From: Geodermatophilaceae bacterium URHA0031
GTDB lineage: Bacteria; Actinomycetota; Actinomycetes; Mycobacteriales; Geodermatophilaceae
NCBI GenBank assembly: GCA_000620205.1
Contig: JHVP01000004.1
Coordinates: 62,001-126,000 of the forward strand
DNA: 64,000 nt
Direction: 5' to 3'
In this document: piece after piece, positions 1 to 8,246 of the stretch
Position numbering within the stretch: the stretch's first letter is position 1
Layout of the letters: each line of letters begins with the position of its first letter
Position numbers and translations under genes: made by a program
The notes under the pieces: model-generated
What the model was told of the DNA's origin: nothing
The model's database searches: none
What the model saw: the letters and a program-made list of their open reading frames with translations, nothing else

Positions 1-6
1 GCGCGC

Positions 7-1524
7 ATGACCTCGCTGCTGGTCACCGACGTGACCGTGGGCGATCGGCCCGGGCAGGCGGTGCACGTCCTCGACGGTCGGATCGCCTGGCTCGGCCCGG
101 CCGCCGACGCGCCGTCGGCCGCGCGCATCCTCGACGGCGGGGGCGCCCTGCTGACGCCGTCGTTCGTCGACGCCCACGTGCACGCCACCGCCACCGGGCT
201 GTCGCTGACCGGGCTGGCCCTGCACGGCACCGACAGCCTCCGCTCCGCCGTCACCCGGGTCGCCGAGCACGCCACCGCCGCCCCGACCGGCACCGTGCTG
301 GGCACCGGCTGGGACGAGACGGCCTGGCCCGAGGGCCGCGGGCTCACCCGGCACGACCTGGACACCGTGGTCGGGGCGCGGCCGGCCTACCTGGCCCGGG
401 TCGACGTGCACTCCGCGACGGTGTCGACCGCGCTGCTGGACCGGGTCCCGGGCATCACCGACCTGCCCGGCTACAGCCCCGACGGCCGGCTGCGGCTGGA
501 CGCCCACCACGCCGTCCGGCAGGCCGCCTACGGCTCGGTGCCGGCCGACCAGCGCCGGGCCGCGCAGCGGGCCACCCTGGCCACCGCCGCAGCGCTGGGC
601 ATCGGCAGCGTGCACGAGATGGCCGGCCCGGAGGTGTCCAGCGCGGAGGACCTCGCCGGGCTGCTCGAGCTGGCGGCGGAGGGCCCGGGGCCACGGGTGG
701 TCGGCTACTGGGGGGAACTGTCCGAGCGCGGCGGGCTGGACGTCGTCCGCGAGCTGCGGCTGGCCGGGGCCGGCGGCGACCTGTTCTGCGACGGCGCCTT
801 CGGCTCGCACACCGCGGCCCTGTCGACGCCCTACGCCGACCGCCCGGACACCTGCGGGAACCTGCGCTTCGACACGCCCGCGCTGGTCGAGCACGTGCGC
901 GCGTGCACCGCCGCGGGTGTGCAGGCCGGCTTCCACTGCATCGGCGACGCCGCGGTCGACCAGGTGCTCACCGCGGTCGGCGCGGTCGTCGAGGAGCTTG
1001 GCCGGGACGCCGTCCGGGCCTGCCGGCACCGGCTCGAGCACGTGGAGATGGTCAGCGACACCGCCGTCGACCAGCTGCGCCGCTGGGGGATGGTGGCCAG
1101 CGTCCAACCCGCCTTCGACGCCGCCTGGGGCGGCGCCACCGGCATGTACGCCGAGCGGCTGGGCGTCGACCGGGCCGCCGGGTGCAACCCGCTGGCCGAC
1201 CTCGTGGACGCCGGGGTGGTGGTCGCCCTGGGCAGCGACGCCCCGGTCACCCCGCTGGACCCGTGGGGCGGGGTGCACGCCGCGGTGGACCACACCACCC
1301 CGGGCTCGGGCATGCGCCCCTTCGACGCCTTCGACGCCGCCACGCACGGCGGGTGGTTCGCCGCCCGCGCCGAGCACCCGGACGGTCCGCTGGCGGTGGG
1401 CGCCCCGGCGGACCTCGCGCTGTGGGAGACCGGGCAGACGCTCTCGGCGGTCCTGGCCACCCGCGCCCGCCCCACCTGCCGGCAGCTGATCGTCGCCGGC
1501 ACCCCGATCGGAGACCCACGATGA
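7..1524 (+). CDS. Amidohydrolase family protein (YtcJ-like)
   Basis: A 505-aa metal-dependent hydrolase of the amidohydrolase superfamily, YtcJ / N-substituted formamide deformylase-like branch. Visible features: the N-terminal metal motif DAHVH (about residues 55-59) that follows a short beta-sandwich leader, FHCIGD and HRLEHVEM in the middle of the barrel, and a late GSDAPVTPLDPW motif supplying the final metal-binding Asp. These proteins remove acyl or formyl groups from amines or cleave other amides; the substrate cannot be read from sequence. It lies about 90 bp before kamD on the same strand, so it probably belongs to the lysine-degradation operon, perhaps deacylating an N-acylated amino acid intermediate (inference). 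The ATG start is 6 bp from the window edge, so a slightly longer upstream start cannot be excluded. Its stop codon overlaps the first of two perfect palindromes. Confidence 0.85.
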   Translation: MTSLLVTDVTVGDRPGQAVHVLDGRIAWLGPAADAPSAARILDGGGALLTPSFVDAHVHATATGLSLTGLALHGTDSLRSAVTRVAEHATAAPTGTVLGTGWDETAWPEGRGLTRHDLDTVVGARPAYLARVDVHSATVSTALLDRVPGITDLPGYSPDGRLRLDAHHAVRQAAYGSVPADQRRAAQRATLATAAALGIGSVHEMAGPEVSSAEDLAGLLELAAEGPGPRVVGYWGELSERGGLDVVRELRLAGAGGDLFCDGAFGSHTAALSTPYADRPDTCGNLRFDTPALVEHVRACTAAGVQAGFHCIGDAAVDQVLTAVGAVVEELGRDAVRACRHRLEHVEMVSDTAVDQLRRWGMVASVQPAFDAAWGGATGMYAERLGVDRAAGCNPLADLVDAGVVVALGSDAPVTPLDPWGGVHAAVDHTTPGSGMRPFDAFDAATHGGWFAARAEHPDGPLAVGAPADLALWETGQTLSAVLATRARPTCRQLIVAGTPIGDPR

Positions 1525-1550
1525 GGGCCATGTTGGCCAACATGGCCCTC
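1523..1550. repeat. 28-bp perfect palindrome, copy 1 of a repeat family
   Basis: The half-site GAGGGCCATGTTGG is followed directly by its exact reverse complement. The element begins inside the stop codon of the amidohydrolase gene. A near-identical 24-bp palindrome lies 53 bp downstream centre to centre. Without a T-tract it is not a classic terminator, though a transcript could fold into a stable hairpin; it may be a REP-like element. Confidence 0.9.
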
Positions 1551-1577
1551 CGACAGCTGCCGGGTGGCCCCTCGACC

Positions 1578-1601
1578 GGGCCATGTTGGCCAACATGGCC
1601 C
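1578..1601. repeat. 24-bp perfect palindrome, copy 2 of a repeat family
   Basis: Half-site GGGCCATGTTGG followed by its reverse complement, identical to the core of the palindrome at 1523-1550. It ends 14 bp before the kamD start and 2 bp before the kamD ribosome binding site (GAGGAGGG at 1604-1611), so folding of this element in mRNA could affect kamD translation. Confidence 0.9.
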
Positions 1602-1615
1602 CTGAGGAGGGAACC

Positions 1616-3181
1616 GTGAGCGTGCTGGAGCTGGACGGCGAGCTGGTGCGCCGGGCGCGGGAGCTGGCCGCGCGGGCGGCCGCGCCGGTGGTCGACCTGG
1701 CCCGGACCCACACCACGGTGTCGGTGGAGCGAGCGGTGCTCCGGCTGGCCGGGCTGACCGGCACCGACCCGGTGCTCGGGGACGGCGAGGTGCCCTGGGT
1801 GAACCGGGTAGTCGACGCGGTGCGCGAGCAGGTGGGGCTGGAGCACGGCGTGGCCCTGCCGGTCTGGCACGCCCTGGGCCGGGACGGCAGCCTGCAGGAG
1901 CTGGCCGAGCAGGTCGGCGCGGGCACCGCCCGGTTCAGCATCCCGGCCGACCCGGAGCCCGCCCGGCTGGCCGCCCGCGCCGCGGTCGCCACCGGGATGG
2001 CCCGGATCGACGCCAACCGTGCCCGCCGCGACGAGCTCGTGGCGCTGCACGGCGACCCGCCCCGCCGTCCGTGGATCTACCTGATCGTGGCCACCGGCGA
2101 CATCTACGAGGACATCCCGCAGGCCCAGGCCGCCGCCCGGGCCGGCGCCGACGTCATCGCGGTGATCCGGTCCACCGGGCAGTCGCTGCTGGACTACGTG
2201 CCCGAGGGCGCGACCCGCACCGGCTACGCCGGCACCTACGCCACCGGGGAGAACTTCCGGTTGATGCGGGCCGCGCTGGACGACGTCAGCGCCGAGCTGG
2301 GCCGCTACGTCCGGCTCACCAACTACGCGTCCGGGTTGTGCATGCCGGAGATCGCCGTCCTGGCCGGGCTGGAGCGGCTGGACATGATGCTCAACGACGC
2401 GATGTACGGGATCCTGTTCCGCGACATCAACCCGCGGCGCACCTTCGTCGACCAGCGGTTCAGCCGGATGGTGCACGCCCGCGCCGGGATCATCATCAAC
2501 ACCGGCGAGGACAACTACCTGACCACCGCCGACGCCGTCGACGAGGCGCACACCGTCACCGTCAGCCAGCTGCTCAATGAGACCCTCGCCCACGAGGCCG
2601 GCCTGGCCGACTGGCAGCTGGGCCTGGGTCACGCCTTCGAGATCAACCCCGCCGTGCCCGAGTCCTTCCGGCTGGAGCTCGCCCACGCTCTGCTGGCCCG
2701 CGGCCTGTTCCCGGACGCGCCGCTGAAGTGGATGCCGCCGACCAAGCACATGACCGGCGACGTCTTCGGCGGCTACCTGCTGGACGGCTTCTTCAACCTG
2801 GCCGGGGCGCTCACCGGCCAGGGGATCCTGCTGGTCGGCATGATGACCGAGGCCGTCGTCACCCCGTGGCTGTCCGACCGGGACCTGGCGCTGCGCAACG
2901 TCCGGTACGTGCTGGAGGCCGCCGGCAACCTGCACGAGGACTTCGCACCCCGCCGGGGCGGGTTCATCGACCGCCGTGCGCACACCGTGCTGACCGAGGC
3001 GGTGCAGCTGCTGGAGCGGATCGCCGACCACCCGCAGGGGCTGATCCAGGCGATCGCCGACGGCACGTTCGGTATCACCAAGCGGTCCCCGGACGGCGGC
3101 AAGGGCCTGGACGGCGTCGCCCGGCTCGCCGCGGGCGCCTACAACCCGGCGCTGGAGTTGATGGAGCGTGTCGATGCCTGA
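1616..3181 (+). CDS. kamD: Lysine 5,6-aminomutase, alpha subunit (KamD)
   Basis: A 521-aa protein matching the large subunit of D-lysine / beta-lysine 5,6-aminomutase, the adenosylcobalamin- and PLP-dependent enzyme that moves the terminal amino group from C6 to C5. Recognisable stretches include the central ATGDIYEDIPQAQAAARAG region, TFVDQRFSRMVHARAG, and the C-terminal KWMPPTKHMTGD and ITKRSPDGGKGLDGV segments of the barrel subunit; length is as expected (about 515-520). The GTG at 1616 is chosen because GAGGAGGG sits 4 nt upstream; a more upstream ATG at 1583 would translate part of the palindrome and has no ribosome binding site. kamE follows with a short overlap. Together they form the holoenzyme of the lysine pathway that goes through 3,5-diaminohexanoate. 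Confidence 0.95.
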   Translation: MSVLELDGELVRRARELAARAAAPVVDLARTHTTVSVERAVLRLAGLTGTDPVLGDGEVPWVNRVVDAVREQVGLEHGVALPVWHALGRDGSLQELAEQVGAGTARFSIPADPEPARLAARAAVATGMARIDANRARRDELVALHGDPPRRPWIYLIVATGDIYEDIPQAQAAARAGADVIAVIRSTGQSLLDYVPEGATRTGYAGTYATGENFRLMRAALDDVSAELGRYVRLTNYASGLCMPEIAVLAGLERLDMMLNDAMYGILFRDINPRRTFVDQRFSRMVHARAGIIINTGEDNYLTTADAVDEAHTVTVSQLLNETLAHEAGLADWQLGLGHAFEINPAVPESFRLELAHALLARGLFPDAPLKWMPPTKHMTGDVFGGYLLDGFFNLAGALTGQGILLVGMMTEAVVTPWLSDRDLALRNVRYVLEAAGNLHEDFAPRRGGFIDRRAHTVLTEAVQLLERIADHPQGLIQAIADGTFGITKRSPDGGKGLDGVARLAAGAYNPALELMERVDA

Positions 3182-3947
3182 GAACGGCCATGTCGGCCAC
3201 CCTGGCCCCGGGAGCGTGGTGCGGCCCTACGGGGACACCACCGGCGACGGGATGGTGCAGACGTCGTTCACCCTGCCCGTGCCACCCGGCCCCCGGGCCG
3301 AGGGCGCCGCGCTGCAGCTGGCGAACAAGATGGGCATCGAGCCGGCCATGGTGGTGCACAGCCACGGGATCGGGGAGCAGTTCACCTTCTTCGTCGTCTA
3401 CGGCAGCGTGCGGCACCTGGTGGACCTCGACGCCGTGCAGGTGGAGGAGCGCGCCTACCCGCTGCTCTCGCCCGGCGAGGTCAACGCCGCGATCAAGAGC
3501 CGGTTGCGGCGCAGCCTCGTCGTCCTGGGGGCCTGCATCGGCACCGACGCGCACACCGTCGGCATCGACGCGATCCTCAACCTCAAGGGCTTCGCGGGGG
3601 AGAAGGGCCTGGAGTACTACCGGGAGATGCAGGTGGCGAACCTCGGCGCCCAGGTGAGCGTGCCGGAGCTGGTGCACGCCGCCCGGGCGCGGCGGGCCGA
3701 CGCCGTGCTGGTCTCGCAGGTGGTGACCCAGAAGGACGCCCACCTGCGCAACACCCGCGAGCTGGCCGGCGCGTTCCGGGAGGCGATGGGGGAGGAGCGG
3801 CCGCTGCTCGTGGTGGGCGGCCCCCGCTTCGACCCGGCGATGGCCGCCGAGCTCGGCGTGGACAAGGTGTTCGGCCGGGGGACGACGCCCGGCGAGGTCG
3901 CCAGCTACCTGGTGCACGCACTGGTCCCGACCGAGGAGCCCGCATGA
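3174..3947 (+). CDS. kamE: Lysine 5,6-aminomutase, beta subunit (KamE)
   Basis: A 257-aa B12-binding small subunit of lysine 5,6-aminomutase. The cobalamin base-off motif DAHTVG is present with His127 as the predicted lower cobalt ligand, and Lys138 lies exactly 11 residues later, the spacing of the cobalt-ligand His and the PLP-forming Lys in the clostridial enzyme. The C-terminal VVGGPRFDP segment completes the Rossmann domain. The ATG at 3174 is preferred (GGAG 7 nt upstream); a GTG at 3168 is possible. It overlaps kamD by 8 bp and kal by 4 bp, so it is translationally coupled. Oddity: residues 5-13 (GHVGHPGPG) are encoded by a degenerate copy of the palindrome found twice upstream of kamD. 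Confidence 0.95.
   Translation: MPENGHVGHPGPGSVVRPYGDTTGDGMVQTSFTLPVPPGPRAEGAALQLANKMGIEPAMVVHSHGIGEQFTFFVVYGSVRHLVDLDAVQVEERAYPLLSPGEVNAAIKSRLRRSLVVLGACIGTDAHTVGIDAILNLKGFAGEKGLEYYREMQVANLGAQVSVPELVHAARARRADAVLVSQVVTQKDAHLRNTRELAGAFREAMGEERPLLVVGGPRFDPAMAAELGVDKVFGRGTTPGEVASYLVHALVPTEEPA
3186..3207. repeat. Degenerate third copy of the palindrome inside kamE
   Basis: Nineteen of 22 positions match the core of the palindromes at 1523-1550 and 1578-1601 (differences at positions 9, 15 and 17). It lies in the 5-prime coding region of kamE and is translated in frame. Confidence 0.6.
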
Positions 3948-4342
3948 CCGAGCAGGACCCCCGCCTGGGGCTGACCGTCACCCACCGCCGCTACGTGCCC
4001 CACGCGCACGCCCACTACGGCGGGAACCTGGTCGACGGCGCCTACACCTTGGGCCTGTTCGGCGACGTCGCCACCGAGTTGGCCATCCGGGCCGACGGTG
4101 ACGAGGGGCTGCTGGCCGGCTACTCCTCGGTGTCCTTCCTCGCCGCCGTGCAGGCGGGCGACGTGCTGGAGGCCTCCTGCGAGGTGGTCTGGGTCGGCCG
4201 CCGCAGCCGGGAGCTGCGCTGCTGGGCCGAGGTGGTGGCCCGCGCCGACCCGGCCCGCGGCGCCTCGGCCGCCCGGGTGCTGGACCCGCCGCTGCGGGTG
4301 GTGGAGGCGACCGCGACCCTGGTCGTCCCCGCGGCCGGCTGA
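3944..4342 (+). CDS. kal: 3-aminobutyryl-CoA ammonia-lyase (Kal), hotdog fold
   Basis: A 132-aa single hotdog-fold protein. Its N-terminal half (RRYVPHAHAHYGGNLVDGAY, then a GDVATEL helix) resembles 3-aminobutyryl-CoA deaminases of lysine fermentation, which release ammonia to give crotonyl-CoA. The genetic context (directly after kamD and kamE with an ATGA overlap) supports this strongly. A generic thioesterase-like hotdog protein is the alternative. kamA, kdd and kce, the other expected pathway genes, are not in the window and may lie upstream of position 1. Confidence 0.85.
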   Translation: MTEQDPRLGLTVTHRRYVPHAHAHYGGNLVDGAYTLGLFGDVATELAIRADGDEGLLAGYSSVSFLAAVQAGDVLEASCEVVWVGRRSRELRCWAEVVARADPARGASAARVLDPPLRVVEATATLVVPAAG

Positions 4343-4842
4343 CGGACCCCGCCACGGGCGCACCCGGGTGGGTCCCTGCAAGGAGCGGCCTGAGTCGGTG
4401 CAGTCGCTGTATCTCGAACGGGTAACGGACCGCACCGCTGGTCACGCCCCGCTCGCGGGTGCTCCCGCCCGCGGTCCGGGCTGCCGATGGTGATCTCGTT
4501 CCACACCCCGGGAGACCGGAGTGTGCTCCTGCTCGGCCGGGCCGAGGAGGAGCACCGGACCCGAGGGCGCACGTCCTGGCTCCCGTCGTCCGCCGTGTGC
4601 GGGGCCCCGCGTCACCAGACAACGGTGCAGTGGTCGCAGCCAGCGGCCGGTGCACCGGCCCGAAGGCGCGGGGTGCCCCGGCACGGAGGACGACGGCGCA
4701 CCCTGTGGAGTCGCGTCCACCCACCCAGCCGGGGGTGGGATGCTGGAGCCTGGTCGCGGCGGTGCGCCCCGGCCTCGGGTCCCGTGCTCGCGGGGCCCTC
4801 GACGTCCCCGGGCGCTGCTCCGGGTCAGGCGAGAGGTGGGGC
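4343..4842. other. 500-bp intergenic region with a long hairpin
   Basis: No convincing gene on either strand. It holds the hairpin at 4523-4555 and, near 4417-4430, a CGGGTAACGG-containing string that weakly resembles the GGGGATAACGG motif described elsewhere in the window. The end carries the purine-rich ribosome binding region (GAGAGGTGGG, 4831-4840) of lnt. Confidence 0.6.
4523..4555 (+). terminator. Hairpin, possible terminator or RNA structure
   Basis: A 16-bp stem with one mismatch: GTGCTCCTGCTCGGCC pairs with GGCCGAGGAGGAGCAC around a single-base loop. There is no downstream T-run; intrinsic terminators lacking U-tracts are common in actinobacteria, but the position about 180 bp after kal and 290 bp before lnt also fits a structured leader. 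Confidence 0.45.
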
Positions 4843-6459
4843 GTGCCGACAGTGGTGGCGACCGGCACGGCGGACCCGGACACCGGCACGGCGCGGCCCG
4901 CGGGCGGCCCCCCGGCCCGGCGCTGGCCCTGGCGCACGGCACTCGCCGCGCTCGGCGGCCTGGCGCTGGTCCTGTCCTTCCCCGGCCACGATCTGACCGG
5001 CCTGGCGGTCCTGGGCCCGGCGGCGCTGGCGATCGCCGTCCGCGGGCAGCGGGCCCGCAGCGGGCTCTGGCTGGGGCTGGTGCTGGGCCTGGTGTTCATG
5101 GTCCCGCTGCTGTCCTGGACCGGCATCTACGTCGGCCCGCTGCCGTGGCTGGCCCTCGCGGTGACCGAGGCGCTGTACTTCGCGCTGCTCGGCGCCGCGT
5201 CGGCGGTGACCTCGCGGCTGCCGGGCTGGCCGGTCTGGGCCGCCGGGCTGTGGGTCGCCGACGAGGCGCTGCGCGGCCGGTGGCCGCTGGGCGGGTTCCC
5301 GTGGGGCCGGCTGGGCTTCAGCCAGGTCGACGGGCCGTTCACCGCGCTCGCCGCCTACGGCGGGGTGCCGCTGGTCAGCTTCGCGGTGGCGCTGACCGGC
5401 ACGCTGCTGGCCGCAGCCGTCCTCGCCGTGGTCCGGGGGCGCAGTCGGGCGCGGCGCCGGGTGGCGGTGCTGGCCCTGGCCGGTGCGGTGGCCGTGCCCG
5501 TCGTCGGTGCCCTCGCCGGGCTGCCGCTGGCCGGGGCGTCCCTGACCGAGGGCGGCCCGACCCGCACCGTGGCGGTGATCCAGGGCAACGTGCCCCGCGC
5601 CGGGCTGGACTTCAACGCCCAGCGCCGGGCGGTGCTGGACAACCACGCGGGCGAGACGCAGCAGCTCGCCGCCGCCGTCGCCCGCGGCGAGCAGCCCCAG
5701 CCGGACCTGGTGGTCTGGCCGGAGAACAGCTCCGACATCGACCCGTACCGCAACGCCGACGCCGCTGAGGTCATCACCCGCGCCGCCCGGGCGATCGGCG
5801 CACCCATCCTGGTCGGCGCGGTGGTGCAGGGTCCCGGCCGGTTCCTCTCCAACACCGGCATCGTCTGGGACCCGGTGACCGGCCCCGGCGACACCTACGT
5901 CAAGCAGCACCCGGTGCCGCTGGCCGAGTACGTGCCGGCCCGGTCGTTCTTCCGGTTCTTCAGCTCCGACGTCGACCTCGTGCACGACTTCGCCCACGGC
6001 ACCGAGGTCGGCAACCTGGACGTCGGGGGAGCGGCGGTCGGTGACGTCATCTGCTTCGAGGTCGCCTACGACGGGCTGGTGTCCGACGTGGTCGACGGCG
6101 GCGCCGGGATGATCGTCGTGCAGACCAACAACGCCACCTTCGGGTTCACCGACGAGAGCGCGCAGCAGCTGGCCATGAGCCGGCTGCGCGCCGTGGAGTT
6201 CGGCCGCACCGTGGTGGTGGCGGCGACCAGCGGGATCAGCGCCGTGGTCGCCCCGGACGGCTCGGTGGTCCGCCGCTCGCAGCTGTTCACCCCCGACACG
6301 TTCGTCGAGCAGATCGCCCAGCGGGACTCCCGCACCGTCGCCGAGCGCCTGGACGCCGGCCCGGAGTGGGTGCTCACCGCGCTGGGGGTGGGTGCCGTCC
6401 TCGCCGCCGTCGTCCCCGCGCTGGGCCGCCGGCGGGCGGCCCGCCGGACCGCCCGGTGA
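4843..6459 (+). CDS. lnt: Apolipoprotein N-acyltransferase (Lnt)
   Basis: A 538-aa membrane protein with about six N-terminal hydrophobic segments (residues 25-240) followed by a nitrilase-like carbon-nitrogen hydrolase domain. The catalytic triad is visible: Glu in VVWPENSSD, Lys in TYVKQHPVPLAEYVP and Cys in GDVICFEVAYDG. It adds the third acyl chain to the N-terminal cysteine of lipoproteins at the outer face of the membrane. GTG 4843 is chosen over longer in-frame starts because GAGAGGTGGG precedes it and the first transmembrane helix starts soon after. ppm overlaps its stop by 4 bp. In M. tuberculosis the equivalents are fused into one protein; here they are separate. Confidence 0.93.
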   Translation: MPTVVATGTADPDTGTARPAGGPPARRWPWRTALAALGGLALVLSFPGHDLTGLAVLGPAALAIAVRGQRARSGLWLGLVLGLVFMVPLLSWTGIYVGPLPWLALAVTEALYFALLGAASAVTSRLPGWPVWAAGLWVADEALRGRWPLGGFPWGRLGFSQVDGPFTALAAYGGVPLVSFAVALTGTLLAAAVLAVVRGRSRARRRVAVLALAGAVAVPVVGALAGLPLAGASLTEGGPTRTVAVIQGNVPRAGLDFNAQRRAVLDNHAGETQQLAAAVARGEQPQPDLVVWPENSSDIDPYRNADAAEVITRAARAIGAPILVGAVVQGPGRFLSNTGIVWDPVTGPGDTYVKQHPVPLAEYVPARSFFRFFSSDVDLVHDFAHGTEVGNLDVGGAAVGDVICFEVAYDGLVSDVVDGGAGMIVVQTNNATFGFTDESAQQLAMSRLRAVEFGRTVVVAATSGISAVVAPDGSVVRRSQLFTPDTFVEQIAQRDSRTVAERLDAGPEWVLTALGVGAVLAAVVPALGRRRAARRTAR

Positions 6460-7259
6460 CCGGGCCGACCGCGCTGGGCCCGGTCCTGGTGGTCGTCCCG
6501 ACCTACGACGAGGTCGGCAACCTGGGCGCCGTCCTCGACCGGCTGCACGCCGCCGTCCCCACCGCGCACGCCCTGGTGGTCGACGACGCCTCCCCGGACG
6601 GCACCGGGGCGCTCGCCGATGCCCGCGCGGCGGCCGACGAGCGGGTGCACGTGCTGCACCGCACCTCCAAGGCCGGGCTGGGCCCCGCCTACGTGGCCGG
6701 TTTCCGCTGGGCCGCCGAACGGGGCTACGCCGTGGTGGTGGAGATGGACGCCGACGGCTCCCACCCGCCGGAGCGGCTGCCTGCCCTCCTCGCCGCCCTC
6801 GAGGACGCCGACCTGGTGCTCGGCTCCCGGTACGTGCCCGGCGGGTCGGTGGTCGACTGGCCGCCGCACCGGCTCGCGCTGTCCCGGGCGGGGAACCTCT
6901 ACACCCGGTGGGCGCTGCGGCTGCCCCTCGCCGACGCCACCGGCGGTTTCCGGGCCGCGCGGATGGAGCTGGTGTCCCGGTTGCCCTTCGACGAGGTGGC
7001 CAGCCAGGGCTACTGCTTCCAGGTCGACTGGGCCTGGCGGGCGGTCCGGGCGGGGGCCCGGGTGGTCGAGGTGCCGATCGCCTTCAGCGAACGCACCGTG
7101 GGCCGGAGCAAGATGAGCGGTTCGATCGTTACCGAAGCACTGGCACGGGTGACATGGTGGGGAGTCCTGGACCGGTTGGCCGATCGGCTGCCGGGCCGGG
7201 TGACCCGTCCCGTGCCGGGACGTGCCCGAGGTGGGCGGCGGATGCGGGTGCTCCGGTAG
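6456..7259 (+). CDS. ppm1: Polyprenol monophosphomannose synthase (GT2 family)
   Basis: A 267-aa GT-A glycosyltransferase of the dolichol-phosphate-mannose synthase type. Motifs seen: VVPTYDEVGNL at the N-terminus, VDDASPDGT (nucleotide binding), and EMDADGSHPPE carrying the DXD metal-binding motif; TGGFRAAR and SKMSG follow in the usual order. It lacks C-terminal transmembrane helices, so it transfers mannose from GDP-mannose to polyprenyl phosphate as a peripheral enzyme, probably anchored through Lnt as in mycobacteria (known family behaviour). The GTG at 6456 overlaps the lnt stop codon; translation is probably coupled. The product feeds periplasmic mannosylation. Confidence 0.92.
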   Translation: MTGPTALGPVLVVVPTYDEVGNLGAVLDRLHAAVPTAHALVVDDASPDGTGALADARAAADERVHVLHRTSKAGLGPAYVAGFRWAAERGYAVVVEMDADGSHPPERLPALLAALEDADLVLGSRYVPGGSVVDWPPHRLALSRAGNLYTRWALRLPLADATGGFRAARMELVSRLPFDEVASQGYCFQVDWAWRAVRAGARVVEVPIAFSERTVGRSKMSGSIVTEALARVTWWGVLDRLADRLPGRVTRPVPGRARGGRRMRVLR

Positions 7260-7297
7260 GGAGCACCTCCCGCCCCCCGGGCGGAGGAGGAGCGCAC

Positions 7298-7834
7298 ATG
7301 GCCACCGCCTACACGGCGCCGCGCACACCGGCAGGCAGGACGTCGTCGCGGCTGCGGACGGCGATCGGGCTGGTCGCACTGGCCGAGGTCGTCGTCTTCG
7401 TGCTCGTCGCGTCCTGGATCGGCATCGGCTGGACGATCCTGGCCACCTTGGCCACCAGCGCCCTCGGCTGGGCGCTGCTGGCGCGGCAGGGCACCAAGGC
7501 GCTGGGGGAGCTGCGCCAGCGCGCCGAGGAGAACCGCGCCCCCGGCCGGGCGCTCGGCGACGCCGGCCTGATCGCCCTCGGCGGGCTGCTGATGGTGCTG
7601 CCGGGGTTCATCGGCGACCTGCTCGGGCTGCTGTGCCTGCTGCCCGGCACCCGGGCGCTGCCGCGGGCGGTCATCGCCCGCAGCGTGGCCAGCCGGCTCC
7701 CCGACGCGATGCGCGGGCCGGTGCGGGTCCGCTCGGTGCGCACCGAGCCGGTGACCGGTCCGGCGGAGCCCTACCGGGCCGGGCCGGCCACCCGGGTGAT
7801 CGAGGGTGAGGTCGCGTCCGACGAGCGCCCCTGA
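7298..7834 (+). CDS. fxsA: FxsA family membrane protein
   Basis: A 178-aa protein with hydrophobic segments at about residues 24-40, 43-60 and 88-110, and the FxsA core (EVVVFVLVASWIGIGWTI; LGDAGLIALGGLLMVLPGFIGDLLGLLCLLPGTR). FxsA was named as a suppressor of F exclusion of phage T7; its cellular role is unclear. A strong ribosome binding site (GGAGGAG) lies 8 nt before the ATG. It follows ppm by 38 bp and is probably cotranscribed. A strong bidirectional terminator separates it from rbpA. Confidence 0.9.
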   Translation: MATAYTAPRTPAGRTSSRLRTAIGLVALAEVVVFVLVASWIGIGWTILATLATSALGWALLARQGTKALGELRQRAEENRAPGRALGDAGLIALGGLLMVLPGFIGDLLGLLCLLPGTRALPRAVIARSVASRLPDAMRGPVRVRSVRTEPVTGPAEPYRAGPATRVIEGEVASDERP

Positions 7835-7843
7835 CGCGGACGC

Positions 7844-7882
7844 ACGAGAGCCCCGGTGGACGATGTCCACCGGGGCTCTCGT
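7844..7882. terminator. Bidirectional terminator hairpin between fxsA and rbpA
   Basis: A perfect 18-bp stem, ACGAGAGCCCCGGTGGAC paired with its reverse complement, closes a 3-nt loop (GAT at 7862-7864). It sits between the convergent fxsA and rbpA genes and can serve both strands. Confidence 0.9.
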
Positions 7883-7901
7883 CGGTCGTGCTGGAGCTGG
7901 A

Positions 7902-8246
7902 TCAGCTCGCGCGGGTCCGGCGGCCGCGGAGCACCTCGAGGCGCTCGGCCAGGACCTCCTCGAGGTCGTCCACCGAACGGCGCTCCAGGAGCATGTCCCA
8001 GTGCGTGCGCGGCGGCTTCACCTTCTTGGGAGCCGGCTCGGCGCCGCCGACGAGCTTGGCGGGGGAACCGTCGTACTTGCACTCCCACGTGTCGGGCAGC
8101 TCCGCGTCATCGGCGAAGGGCACCGTGACGAGGTGGCCCTGGGGACACCGGTACTCGGCGTACTGCCGCTCGATGGGCGCGGTGTTGCGCTCGGTCTCAT
8201 AGCTCACGCTGCCCAGTCGGCTTCCGCGTAGCGAACGCTCGCCCAT
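7902..8246 (-). CDS. rbpA: RNA polymerase-binding protein RbpA
   Basis: A 114-aa actinobacterial transcription factor that binds RNA polymerase and the group I sigma factor and stabilises the open promoter complex. Diagnostic sequence: MGERSLRGSRLGSVSYE at the N-terminus (the basic, DNA-contacting tail), the core RCPQGHLVTVPFADDAELPD (one Cys of the zinc site, then C in WECKYDG), and the C-terminal sigma-interaction segment RTHWDMLLERRSVDDLEEVL. ATG 8246 with upstream GAGAGGA. It is the clearest marker that the host is an actinobacterium. Confidence 0.97.
   Translation of the reverse strand: MGERSLRGSRLGSVSYETERNTAPIERQYAEYRCPQGHLVTVPFADDAELPDTWECKYDGSPAKLVGGAEPAPKKVKPPRTHWDMLLERRSVDDLEEVLAERLEVLRGRRTRAS

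Noticed and set aside
4417-4430. CGGGTAACGG as a fifth copy of the GGGGATAACGG motif
   Set aside because: Needs a one-base gap and mismatches on both sides; too weak to count as the same repeat.
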